Shown here in pieces: positions 1 through 5,439 of a stretch of 5,449 nucleotides of DNA (positions are counted from its first letter, which is position 1; every line of letters begins with the position of its first letter). Location of the stretch: contig JAFYKS010000380.1 in assembly GCA_017537495.1 (NCBI GenBank), positions 1-5,449 on the forward strand, given 5' to 3'. Source of the DNA: Bacillota bacterium (GTDB lineage Bacteria; Bacillota; Clostridia; Peptostreptococcales; Anaerovoracaceae). A model generated the notes under the pieces. That model did not search any database and was not told the origin of the DNA. It saw only the letters and a list, made by a program, of their open reading frames with translations. The position numbers and the translations under genes are program-made.

Positions 1-1
1 G

Positions 2-691
2 ATGGCAAACCATGGAACTATTTTCCTGGATGAGGTAGGGGATATGCCGCTGTCACTTCAGGGGAAACTGCTTCGTGCCCTGCAGGAAAAAGAGACCATG
101 CCAATCGGCGGAAGTCAGTACAGAAAAATTGATGTCCGTGTTGTCAGTGCTACAAACCGGAATCTTCTGTCCATGGTAAATGAAGGGAAGTTCCGTCAGG
201 ACCTGTATTATCGTCTTCATGTAGTGGAAATTCACATGCCGCCTCTGCGGGAACGGAAACAGGACATTCCGGATCTTTGCCAGTCTGTCATTTCCCGAAT
301 CGCGGGGGATATGAACCGGAATATTCGTGGGCTGACGCCTGAAGCAGAGCGTCTGCTGATGAAGTACCATTATCCCGGCAATGTGCGCGAATTGATTAAC
401 ATTTTGGAATACGCCTGCATTCTTTGCAGCGGAGAATATATTGATGAACTGGATCTGCCGGATGAGCTGCGGCAGGATGCATTGCCAAACAGTGATGCGG
501 CTGAAGCTCCTGCATTTTCTGCAGCAGATGCGGTACGGAAGTATCTGAGCGGTATGTCTATTAAAGATGTAGAAAAACTGCTTATCGAAAATGCTTTGGC
601 TGAGAATCCGCAGAGCAAGCGGATTGCAGCGAAATCCCTGGGAATCAGCGAACGAAGTCTGTTCTATAAGATTCAGGAATACGAAATATAG
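2..691 (+). CDS. Sigma-54-dependent transcriptional activator (enhancer-binding protein), C-terminal part, 5' truncated by window edge
   Basis: This is the last 229 residues of a bacterial enhancer-binding protein, which hydrolyses ATP to remodel the closed complex of sigma-54 RNA polymerase. Seen here, counting from the first visible Met: Walker B GTIFLDE (5-11), sensor I region ending SATNRN (49-54), the arginine-finger segment FRQDLYYRL (64-72), the PPLRERKQDI motif (80-89), sensor II YPGNVREL (124-131), a variable Ala-rich linker (about 155-180), and a Fis-type helix-turn-helix (about 186-229, with IAAKSLGISERSLFYKI). The first Met is not the true start: it falls in the family's conserved 'ANGGTLFLDE' block, so Walker A, the GAFTGA sigma-54 contact loop and any sensory domain lie upstream of the window. 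Lys codons are mixed (7 AAA, 5 AAG). The stop is followed by a terminator 39 bases on. By position it is the obvious candidate regulator of the sigma-54 promoter at 933-948. The signal it senses cannot be told from this part. Confidence 0.95.
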   Translation: MANHGTIFLDEVGDMPLSLQGKLLRALQEKETMPIGGSQYRKIDVRVVSATNRNLLSMVNEGKFRQDLYYRLHVVEIHMPPLRERKQDIPDLCQSVISRIAGDMNRNIRGLTPEAERLLMKYHYPGNVRELINILEYACILCSGEYIDELDLPDELRQDALPNSDAAEAPAFSAADAVRKYLSGMSIKDVEKLLIENALAENPQSKRIAAKSLGISERSLFYKIQEYEI

Positions 692-730
692 GAGCGGATA
701 ATAACTCTTCTTCATAATGTCTTACTCTTT

Positions 731-758
731 AGAAAAACGGCCGACGGGCCGTTTTTCT
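731..758 (+). terminator. Rho-independent terminator of the activator gene
   Basis: A perfect 12-bp stem (731-742 with 747-758) encloses the 4-base loop GACG. The GC-rich core CGGCC/GGCCG is flanked by five A on the left and five T on the right, so the T-tract forms part of the stem. It lies 39 bases after the activator stop codon. The symmetric A/T arms would let it work in both directions, although no converging gene is seen. It should separate the activator's transcription from the downstream operon. Confidence 0.9.
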
Positions 759-765
759 GTTTGAC

Positions 766-800
766 GGCAAAATCTGCATACTCGCACTGCAAATTTTGCA
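766..800. promoter_or_regulatory. Candidate upstream activator sites (two similar elements 22 bp apart)
   Basis: Element 788-800 (TGCAAATTTTGCA) is the core of a perfect 15-base inverted repeat, CTGCAAA-T-TTTGCAG (787-801). Element 766-778 (GGCAAAATCTGCA) matches it at 10 of 13 positions. Their starts are 22 bp apart, about two helical turns, so dimers would bind the same DNA face. The centres lie near -165 and -187 from the predicted transcription start, within the usual range for sites of sigma-54 activators. A third, shorter look-alike is GCAGGTTTGCA at 839-849. Assignment to the neighbouring Fis-type activator is inference. Confidence 0.5.
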
Positions 801-822
801 GAGTGGGCGAGCTGACTGCAGA
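773..822. repeat. Nested inverted repeats around the candidate activator site
   Basis: Three inverted repeats share nearly one centre: TCTGCA/TGCAGA (773-778 with 817-822), CTCGC/GCGAG (781-785 with 807-811) and CTGCAAA/TTTGCAG (787-793 with 795-801). The centres fall at 797.5, 796 and 794, so an extended, slightly bulged hairpin or cruciform could form. It is not followed by a T-tract, and it lies downstream of a strong terminator, so it more likely reflects protein binding than RNA function. Confidence 0.4.
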
Positions 823-869
823 ATCTATGGATTGCCGCGCAGGTTTGCATCGAACAAGAAAAATGGCGA

Positions 870-891
870 AAATGGCTGAATTCAGCCGTTT
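870..891. promoter_or_regulatory. Palindrome, candidate operator
   Basis: GGCTGAATTCAGCC (874-887) is a perfect 14-base palindrome. Beyond a T/G mismatch it continues with AAA on the left and TTT on the right (870-891). It is centred at 880.5, near -78 from the predicted start, between the distal sites and the promoter. Its sequence differs from the TGCA-type elements, so it may serve a different regulator. No family can be named from the sequence. Confidence 0.4.
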
Positions 892-902
892 CCTTTATTG
901 TA

Positions 903-920
903 TGTGAAGAATTTTTCACA
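903..920. promoter_or_regulatory. AT-rich imperfect palindrome just upstream of the -24 element
   Basis: TGTGAA-N6-TTCACA (903-908 with 915-920), with AATT at the centre, gives an 18-base palindrome with one mismatched pair. It ends 12 bases before the -24 element. It could be an operator or an AT-rich bend that helps the distal activator loop onto the polymerase. The 8-base gap between TGTGA and TCACA is not the 6 bases of a standard Crp/Fnr site. Confidence 0.3.
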
Positions 921-932
921 AAATCTTTACAT

Positions 933-948
933 TGGCACGGGCTTTGCT
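933..948 (+). promoter_or_regulatory. Sigma-54 (-24/-12) promoter of the transport operon
   Basis: TGGCACG-GGCT-TTGCT (933-948) matches the sigma-54 consensus TGGCACG-N4-TTGCW at every specified base. The invariant GG (934-935) and GC (946-947) are separated by exactly 10 bp. Transcription should start near 959, about 58 bases before the binding-protein ATG at 1017. Sigma-54 promoters strictly need an ATP-driven activator, and a gene for one ends 241 bases upstream of this element. This is the strongest regulatory call in the window. Confidence 0.93.
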
Positions 949-962
949 TTATATAAAGGCAC

Positions 963-977
963 ATGAAACCGTTTCAT
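963..977 (+). promoter_or_regulatory. Inverted repeat at the predicted mRNA 5' end
   Basis: ATGAAAC-C-GTTTCAT (963-977) is a perfect inverted repeat around one base, about +5 to +19 from the predicted start. As DNA it resembles the TGAAAC/GTTTCA half-sites of LacI-family operators, but it is odd-length. A repressor bound here would block promoter clearance. As RNA it could form a small 5' stem-loop that protects the message. Both readings are inference. Confidence 0.35.
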
Positions 978-1001
978 TTATTTGAACGAATTAAATCATA
1001 T

Positions 1002-1008
1002 AAGGAGG
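1002..1008 (+). promoter_or_regulatory. Ribosome binding site that sets the binding-protein start
   Basis: AAGGAGG lies 8 bases before the ATG at 1017. It decides between that start and the in-frame ATG at 963. The latter is only about 4 bases from the predicted transcription start, has no ribosome binding site, and would place 18 residues in front of a clean lipoprotein signal. Confidence 0.9.
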
Positions 1009-1016
1009 AAGAACAA

Positions 1017-2522
1017 ATGAAGAAGAATTGGTTACGCATGTTATCCGTATTATTGTGCATGGCACTGTGCCTTGGCCTGTTTGGCTGCGGCGGCGGTGAA
1101 TCAGGTGGCGGCGATGATGCTGTAAAGGACAGCGTTATCATTGCAGCAGCAGAAGACATCAAGGCTGCTGACCCACACTCCAACTGGTCTGGTATTCATT
1201 ACTACGTTTACTGGACATGTTATGACCGCTTAATCGGTTATGACTATGAAACAGGTGAATATCTGCCTGAACTGGCTAAGTCCTGGGACGTTTCCGAAGA
1301 CGGTAAGGAATACACCTTCCATCTGAGAGATGACGTTAAGTGGCATGATGGCACACAGTTCACAGCGAAAGACGTAGTTTACACTGCTGAAAGAGGTATC
1401 GAATTAAGCAACGGTAACTTCCCAAGTGTAAATAAGGTTGAAGCAGTAGACGATTATACTGTTAAGTTCTACCTGAACGAACCAAACGCAGTATTCCTGG
1501 ACAAGCAGTGGATCGGCGACGCAGCAATCATTCCAGATGGCTGTGGCGATATCGTAGCAACTACTATCAACGGTACCGGTGCTTACAAGGTTAAGGAATG
1601 GGTTATCGGTGACCATATGACTCTGGAAGCTAACCCTGAATACTGGGGCGGCGAACCTCCTGTAAAGGAAATCAAGTACATCACAATGCCAGAATCTAAC
1701 GCTCGTATGATGGCAGTTATGGCTGGTGACGTAGATGCGGCAGCTATTCAGCCAGAAAACGTTAAGCAGGCAAGCACTGCTGAAAATCTGGACATCGACA
1801 CAGTTTCTTCCGCATCCATCCACTATCTGATGTTCAACCAGAGAGTAGAAGCGTTCCAGAAGAAGGAAGTTCGTCAGGCAGTTGCATATGCACTGGATAA
1901 GGATGCAATTGTGGAAGCTCAGTTACAGGGCTATGGCGAAGTTGTTGACAGCATTATCCCATCCTTCGTTGCTGGATACAATGGTGATTTACCAAAGTAT
2001 GAACGCAATGTCGAAAAGGCGAAGGAATTACTGGCAGAAGCAGGATATCCAGATGGCTTCTCCATCGAATTAACTACATTAGCTGGTCAGCATGACCTGG
2101 CAGCTCAGGTTATTCAGGCTCAGCTGAAGGAAATCGGCATCGAAGTAACACTGACTCAGTTAGACAGAGCTACATTCCTGGAGGCAGTTGCTAAGCAGAG
2201 CTGTGACTTCTTCCTGAAGGACCGTGGTGCTACTAATGCAGACTACTACATCACAATTTACAATTCCGCAAATATTGAAAATGGTCTGAACTGGATTGGC
2301 CTGAAGGACCCTGCAGTTGACGAACTGGTACAGAAGATTGCAATCTCTGACGGTGAAACTCGTGCAGCACTGCTGTCCGACTTACAGGTTCTGATGAATG
2401 AAGAATGCTACTCCATTCCTATGTTCAGAAAGACTGCTTTCGTTGCTCATGATGAAAACTTAAAGGGCATCGGCGTAATTCCTACAGGCGGCGTTGACTG
2501 GAGTACAATGTATTGGGAATAA
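1017..2522 (+). CDS. ABC transporter substrate-binding lipoprotein, family 5 (peptide/nickel type)
   Basis: This 501-residue extracytoplasmic binding protein captures substrate and delivers it to the permease pair encoded downstream. Residues 1-23 are a lipoprotein signal: Lys at 2-3, a hydrophobic stretch, and lipobox LFGC with Cys24 as lipidation site, followed by a flexible Gly-rich linker (25-32). Family 5 hallmarks follow: LAKSWDVSEDGKEYTFHLR (86-104) with VKWHDGTQFTAKDV (107-120), GTGAYKVKEW (187-196), NPEYWGG (206-212), and the C-terminal lobe with VRQAVAYALDKDAI (285-298). The length suits the family. The usual Trp/Asp ligand-contact segment (GWxxDYxDP-like in DppA/OppA) reads FLKDRGATNADYY (399-411), so the substrate may not be an ordinary dipeptide. 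Of 29 Lys codons 28 are AAG, unlike the activator gene, which suggests high expression. It is the first gene of the sigma-54 operon. Substrate is unknown; peptides are the default guess. Confidence 0.95.
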   Translation: MKKNWLRMLSVLLCMALCLGLFGCGGGESGGGDDAVKDSVIIAAAEDIKAADPHSNWSGIHYYVYWTCYDRLIGYDYETGEYLPELAKSWDVSEDGKEYTFHLRDDVKWHDGTQFTAKDVVYTAERGIELSNGNFPSVNKVEAVDDYTVKFYLNEPNAVFLDKQWIGDAAIIPDGCGDIVATTINGTGAYKVKEWVIGDHMTLEANPEYWGGEPPVKEIKYITMPESNARMMAVMAGDVDAAAIQPENVKQASTAENLDIDTVSSASIHYLMFNQRVEAFQKKEVRQAVAYALDKDAIVEAQLQGYGEVVDSIIPSFVAGYNGDLPKYERNVEKAKELLAEAGYPDGFSIELTTLAGQHDLAAQVIQAQLKEIGIEVTLTQLDRATFLEAVAKQSCDFFLKDRGATNADYYITIYNSANIENGLNWIGLKDPAVDELVQKIAISDGETRAALLSDLQVLMNEECYSIPMFRKTAFVAHDENLKGIGVIPTGGVDWSTMYWE

Positions 2523-2565
2523 TCTTTTTCCGAACATTGAGACAACAAATCTGATTTGAATTTTA

Positions 2566-2594
2566 TGGCCTGATGGGGATTCCCCATCAGGCCA
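2566..2594 (+). other. Intercistronic stem-loop between binding-protein and permease genes
   Basis: A perfect 14-bp inverted repeat, TGGCCTGATGGGGA (2566-2579) and its complement (2581-2594), is separated by one base; in RNA the innermost pairs would open into the loop. It is followed by CTTTACG, not a T-tract, so it is not a standard rho-independent terminator. It ends 22 bases before the permease ATG, just ahead of the ribosome binding site (2602-2608). Such hairpins after binding-protein genes usually protect the upstream mRNA from 3' exonucleases or cause partial termination, giving more binding protein than permease. That role here is inference. Confidence 0.75.
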
Positions 2595-2616
2595 CTTTAC
2601 GAAAGGAGCACTAATT

Positions 2617-3552
2617 ATGCTTAAATATATAATAAAGCGTTTCTTGCTTCTGATCCCCGTTCTTCTTGGCGTTTCGGCCCTGGTATTCTTTATTATGGCA
2701 ATGGCACCAGGAGACCCGGCCCTCACCATCCTGGGTCCGGATGCTGAACCTGAAGCCGTTGAAATGCTTAGAGAAGAGCTGGGATTAAATGATCCTATCA
2801 TCGTACAGTATGCTAATTATATGTGGGGGATGCTGCACGGTGATTTAGGGGATTCCTACGCATCAGGCAGACCGGTTATGGAAGAGTATTTTACTTTCTT
2901 CCCTGGAACATTTAAGCTGGCCGTAGGCTCCATGCTGGTTGCAATTATAATTTCCATTCCGATTGGTATCCTGTCTGCTGTAAAACAGTATTCTCTGATT
3001 GATAACCTGGGTATGATCGGGGCGCTGGCCGGCCTGTCCATTCCAAACTTCTGGCTCGGTCTTATGCTGATTATGCTGTTCTCTTTAAAGCTGGGTATTC
3101 TGCCATCTGGCGGTGCAACAGCACCGGGTTCGTTAATTCTGCCGGCAATCACCATTGGTACCGGCATGACTGCGAATATTACGAGAATTATGCGTTCTTC
3201 CATGCTGGAAACTGTTCGACAGGACTATATCCGTACAGCCCGTGCGAAGGGGGTTGGACATAAAAAAGCGATTACACGCCATGCGCTGCGTAATGCTCTG
3301 ATTCCGGTTGTAACAATTATCTGTATGGACTTCGGTTACTGCTTCGCAGGTGCATCCACTTCAGAAATTGTATTCTCCTGGCCGGGTGTTGGACGATTAA
3401 CCGTAAATGCTATTAACTCCCAGGACAGACCGCTTGCTATCGGATGCCTGATCATGACTGCAATTATGATTTGTATTTCCAATATGATCATGGATATTCT
3501 GTACGCGATTATTGACCCTCGAATCCGTCTGACAGGAGGTGGCAAAAAATAA
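2617..3552 (+). CDS. dppB: Peptide-type ABC transporter permease, DppB/OppB family
   Basis: This 311-residue inner-membrane subunit forms half of the translocation path, paired with the product of 3552-4442. The N-terminus MLKYIIKRFLLLIPVLLGVS runs into a first membrane helix (about 9-29), then the family motif APGDPA (30-35) and an external segment with EELGLNDPI (53-61) and GDLGDS (75-80). Five more helices lie at roughly 100-122, 133-157, 170-190, 228-250 and 274-298. The cytoplasmic EAA loop that docks on the ATPases is at about 204-230 (YIRTARAKGVGHKKAITRHA). FSWPGVGRL (253-261) and the C-terminal DPRIRL (300-305) are typical of DppB. The length matches the family. The start has AAAGGAG (2602-2608) 8 bases upstream. 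The stop overlaps the next start by one base, so translation is probably coupled. The Dpp label is by family; the substrate is not proven. Confidence 0.95.
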   Translation: MLKYIIKRFLLLIPVLLGVSALVFFIMAMAPGDPALTILGPDAEPEAVEMLREELGLNDPIIVQYANYMWGMLHGDLGDSYASGRPVMEEYFTFFPGTFKLAVGSMLVAIIISIPIGILSAVKQYSLIDNLGMIGALAGLSIPNFWLGLMLIMLFSLKLGILPSGGATAPGSLILPAITIGTGMTANITRIMRSSMLETVRQDYIRTARAKGVGHKKAITRHALRNALIPVVTIICMDFGYCFAGASTSEIVFSWPGVGRLTVNAINSQDRPLAIGCLIMTAIMICISNMIMDILYAIIDPRIRLTGGGKK

Positions 3553-4442
3553 TGAGTAAGAAAGAAAAGAACACTCAGACTACCGGCAGAAAATCGATAA
3601 GTAAGAAACAGGATATTATTACCCGTTTCTGTAAAAATAAAAATGCAGTTGTCGGTATGGTTATTGCGTTTATTTTCGTTTGCATTGCCGTTTTTGCACC
3701 GCTTCTCGTAGACTATGATACCCAGGTTCTGGGACAGGATATTTATAACCGAATTGCACTTCCGGGCGGAGACCATCTGTTAGGTACTGACGAACTGGGC
3801 CGTGACGTTCTGGCAAGATTAATTTATGGTGCAAGAGTATCCCTGCTGATTGGGGTATTAACTGTAACTGTAGCGATGGTATGTGCTATCGTAATCGGTT
3901 CTGTTGCAGGCTTTTATGGCGGCAAGGTTGATATGTTTATTATGCGTATCATGGAAATTCTGGATGGCGTTCCAAGCTTCCTGATGGCACTGGTTATTAC
4001 GGCTGCATTTGGCGGCAGTGTGGGAACCCTGGTCGTAGCTCTTGCTGTAGGTGCATTAGCTGGCCAGGTGCGTATGATTCGTGGTGCTGTATTAACCGTA
4101 AGAAACAATGAATACGTAGAAGCTGCCAGAGCACAGGGTGCAACAAACTGGCAGATTATCTATTATCATATCATTCCGAACTGTATCGCAACCATTATCG
4201 TACAGTTCAGTATCAAGGTTGCCAGCGGCATCCTGAATGCATCTGCATTAAGCTTCCTGGGTCTGGGCATTCAGCCGCCTGATCCTGAATGGGGTGCTAT
4301 GCTGTCCGGCGGACGTGCATATATGCTGGACAACCCATATCTGACTTTATTCCCTGGATTATGTATTATGCTCGTAATCCTGGCCTTCAATATGCTGGGC
4401 GATGGTCTCCGTGACGCACTCGACCCAAGACTGAAAGAATAG
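3552..4442 (+). CDS. dppC: Peptide-type ABC transporter permease, DppC/OppC family
   Basis: This 296-residue membrane subunit is the partner of the DppB-type permease. A Lys-rich cytoplasmic N-terminus (1-32) leads into the first helix (about 33-53). The DppC-specific block HLLGTDELGRDVLARLIYG (75-93) follows, then helices at about 94-119, 128-150, 155-175, 208-230 and 263-283. The EAA loop is at 187-210 (EYVEAARAQGATNWQIIYYH). ALSFLGLGIQPPDPEWGAML (232-251) and the end LGDGLRDALDPRLKE (282-296) are strong family signatures. The start ATG shares its A with the last base of the preceding TAA (TAATG). Its ribosome binding site AGGAGGT (3534-3540) lies inside the upstream gene, 11 bases from the ATG, slightly long but usable for coupled re-initiation. 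It contains nothing unusual. Confidence 0.95.
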   Translation: MSKKEKNTQTTGRKSISKKQDIITRFCKNKNAVVGMVIAFIFVCIAVFAPLLVDYDTQVLGQDIYNRIALPGGDHLLGTDELGRDVLARLIYGARVSLLIGVLTVTVAMVCAIVIGSVAGFYGGKVDMFIMRIMEILDGVPSFLMALVITAAFGGSVGTLVVALAVGALAGQVRMIRGAVLTVRNNEYVEAARAQGATNWQIIYYHIIPNCIATIIVQFSIKVASGILNASALSFLGLGIQPPDPEWGAMLSGGRAYMLDNPYLTLFPGLCIMLVILAFNMLGDGLRDALDPRLKE

Positions 4443-4453
4443 GAGGGGAGAAT

Positions 4454-5437
4454 ATGGATAAACATTATGATGATGAAGTTTTACGCGTAGAGGACTTGAC
4501 CGTTTACTACGAAACAGCTGAAGGTACTGCCAAAGCTGTAAACAATCTGGACCTGGTAGTACGTAAAGGTAAGACTGTAGGTCTGGTAGGCGAAACCGGT
4601 TCCGGTAAGACGACGACTGCGCTGTCCATTCTCCGCCTGGTTCCTGACCCTCCTGGAGTAATTAAGAGTGGTAAGATTATTCTGGATGGTATGGATATCT
4701 TCACTCTGACTGAGGGTGAAATGGATATGGTAAGAGGTTACCATGCTTCAATGATTTTCCAGGATCCAATGACAGCACTGAATCCGCTGATGACAGTTGG
4801 TGATCAGATTGCGGAAACTCTGAGAATTCATGAAGGCCTGAATAAGGCTGATTCCGTAGCCAAGGCGCAGGAAATGCTGAAGATCGTAGGAATCCCGCCT
4901 GAAAGAGCGAAGGAATATCCGCATCAGTTCTCCGGCGGTATGAAACAGCGTGTAGTTATCGCGATTGCGCTGGCCTGCAGTCCGAAACTGATGATTGCGG
5001 ACGAACCAACCACTGCACTGGACGTTACAATCCAGGCACAGGTTCTCCGTGAAATGAAGCAGCTGAAAGAAAATTCTGATATGTCCATGATTATGATTAC
5101 CCATGACCTGGGTATTATCGCACAGATGTGTGATGAAGTAGCCGTAATCTATGCCGGACGTATCATTGAATACGGTGAACTGCGCGAAGTATTTAAGGAT
5201 ACCAAGCATCCTTATACACAGGGACTTTTACACAGTACGATCAAGGTTCAGGATAGGAGAGGACATCTGGATCCCATCGATGGTACCGTTCCAAGTCTTA
5301 ACAAGCTTCCGGAAGGCTGCAGATTCCATCCGAGATGTAAATATGCAACCGAAGAATGTAAGAGAAGAATGCCGGAACTTATTGAGATCGAGCCGGGCCA
5401 CTATTCCCGTTGCCTGATGGCAGAGAAAGGAGAATGA
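4454..5437 (+). CDS. dppD: Peptide-type ABC transporter ATP-binding protein, DppD/OppD family
   Basis: This 327-residue cytoplasmic ATPase powers uptake, normally as a heterodimer with a DppF/OppF protein. All nucleotide-binding motifs are intact: Walker A GETGSGKTT (46-54), Q-loop Gln103 in FQDPMTALNP, signature SGGMKQR (160-166), Walker B LMIADEPT (179-186), D-loop ALD (188-190) and switch His217 in THDLG. The C-terminal oligopeptide-transporter extension carries HPYTQGLL (252-259) and four cysteines, CRFHPRC (289-295), Cys302 and Cys320, a pattern associated with a [4Fe-4S] cluster in DppD/DppF-type ATPases. The ribosome binding site AGGAGG (4441-4446) overlaps the stop of the upstream gene, 7 bases from the ATG, showing tight operon packing. 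The length is typical. The other member of the ATPase pair should begin at 5440. Confidence 0.96.
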   Translation: MDKHYDDEVLRVEDLTVYYETAEGTAKAVNNLDLVVRKGKTVGLVGETGSGKTTTALSILRLVPDPPGVIKSGKIILDGMDIFTLTEGEMDMVRGYHASMIFQDPMTALNPLMTVGDQIAETLRIHEGLNKADSVAKAQEMLKIVGIPPERAKEYPHQFSGGMKQRVVIAIALACSPKLMIADEPTTALDVTIQAQVLREMKQLKENSDMSMIMITHDLGIIAQMCDEVAVIYAGRIIEYGELREVFKDTKHPYTQGLLHSTIKVQDRRGHLDPIDGTVPSLNKLPEGCRFHPRCKYATEECKRRMPELIEIEPGHYSRCLMAEKGE

Positions 5438-5439
5438 TT

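Larger units (their letters stand above)
692..1016. other. Regulatory intergenic region between activator and transport operon
   Basis: These 325 bases hold no convincing gene. In order they contain the activator's terminator, a pair of candidate activator sites, a nested set of inverted repeats, a 14-bp palindrome, an AT-rich imperfect palindrome, the -24/-12 promoter, a 5'-end inverted repeat and the ribosome binding site of the binding-protein gene. The order upstream sites, AT-rich segment, promoter is the usual arrangement of a sigma-54-controlled operon. The individual elements are listed separately. Confidence 0.8.

Noticed and set aside
53..715. Long open frame of 220 codons on the minus strand opposite the activator gene
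   Set aside because: It is antisense to a gene with clear AAA+ and HTH motifs, its translation shows no recognisable domain, and it would read through the terminator region only at its very start. It is best explained as a shadow of the coding strand.
761..783. TTGACG followed by CATACT as a possible sigma-70 type promoter
   Set aside because: The two hexamers are only about 10 bases apart instead of about 17, and no -10 element sits at the right distance.
903..920. Standard Crp/Fnr site
   Set aside because: TGTGA and TCACA are separated by 8 bases, not 6; it is kept only as an unassigned palindrome.
722..964. 80-codon minus-strand frame filling the intergenic region
   Set aside because: There is no ribosome binding site before its ATG, its Cys/His-rich translation has no recognisable domain, and it overlaps the sigma-54 promoter, the palindromes and the terminator, which explain the conservation expected there better.
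964..976. CcpA cre site (TGAAACCGTTTCA)
   Set aside because: It is one base short of the 14-base cre pattern and does not align over both halves at once; it is kept only as an unassigned inverted repeat.
2546..2558. Small inverted repeat CAAATC-T-GATTTG after the binding-protein stop
   Set aside because: It is only six AT-rich pairs with a one-base centre, no T-tract, and lies next to the far stronger stem at 2566-2594; this is easily chance.
2566..2594. Rho-independent terminator ending the binding-protein transcript
   Set aside because: The stem is followed by CTTTACG with no run of T, and the permease genes downstream have no visible promoter of their own, so full termination is unlikely.
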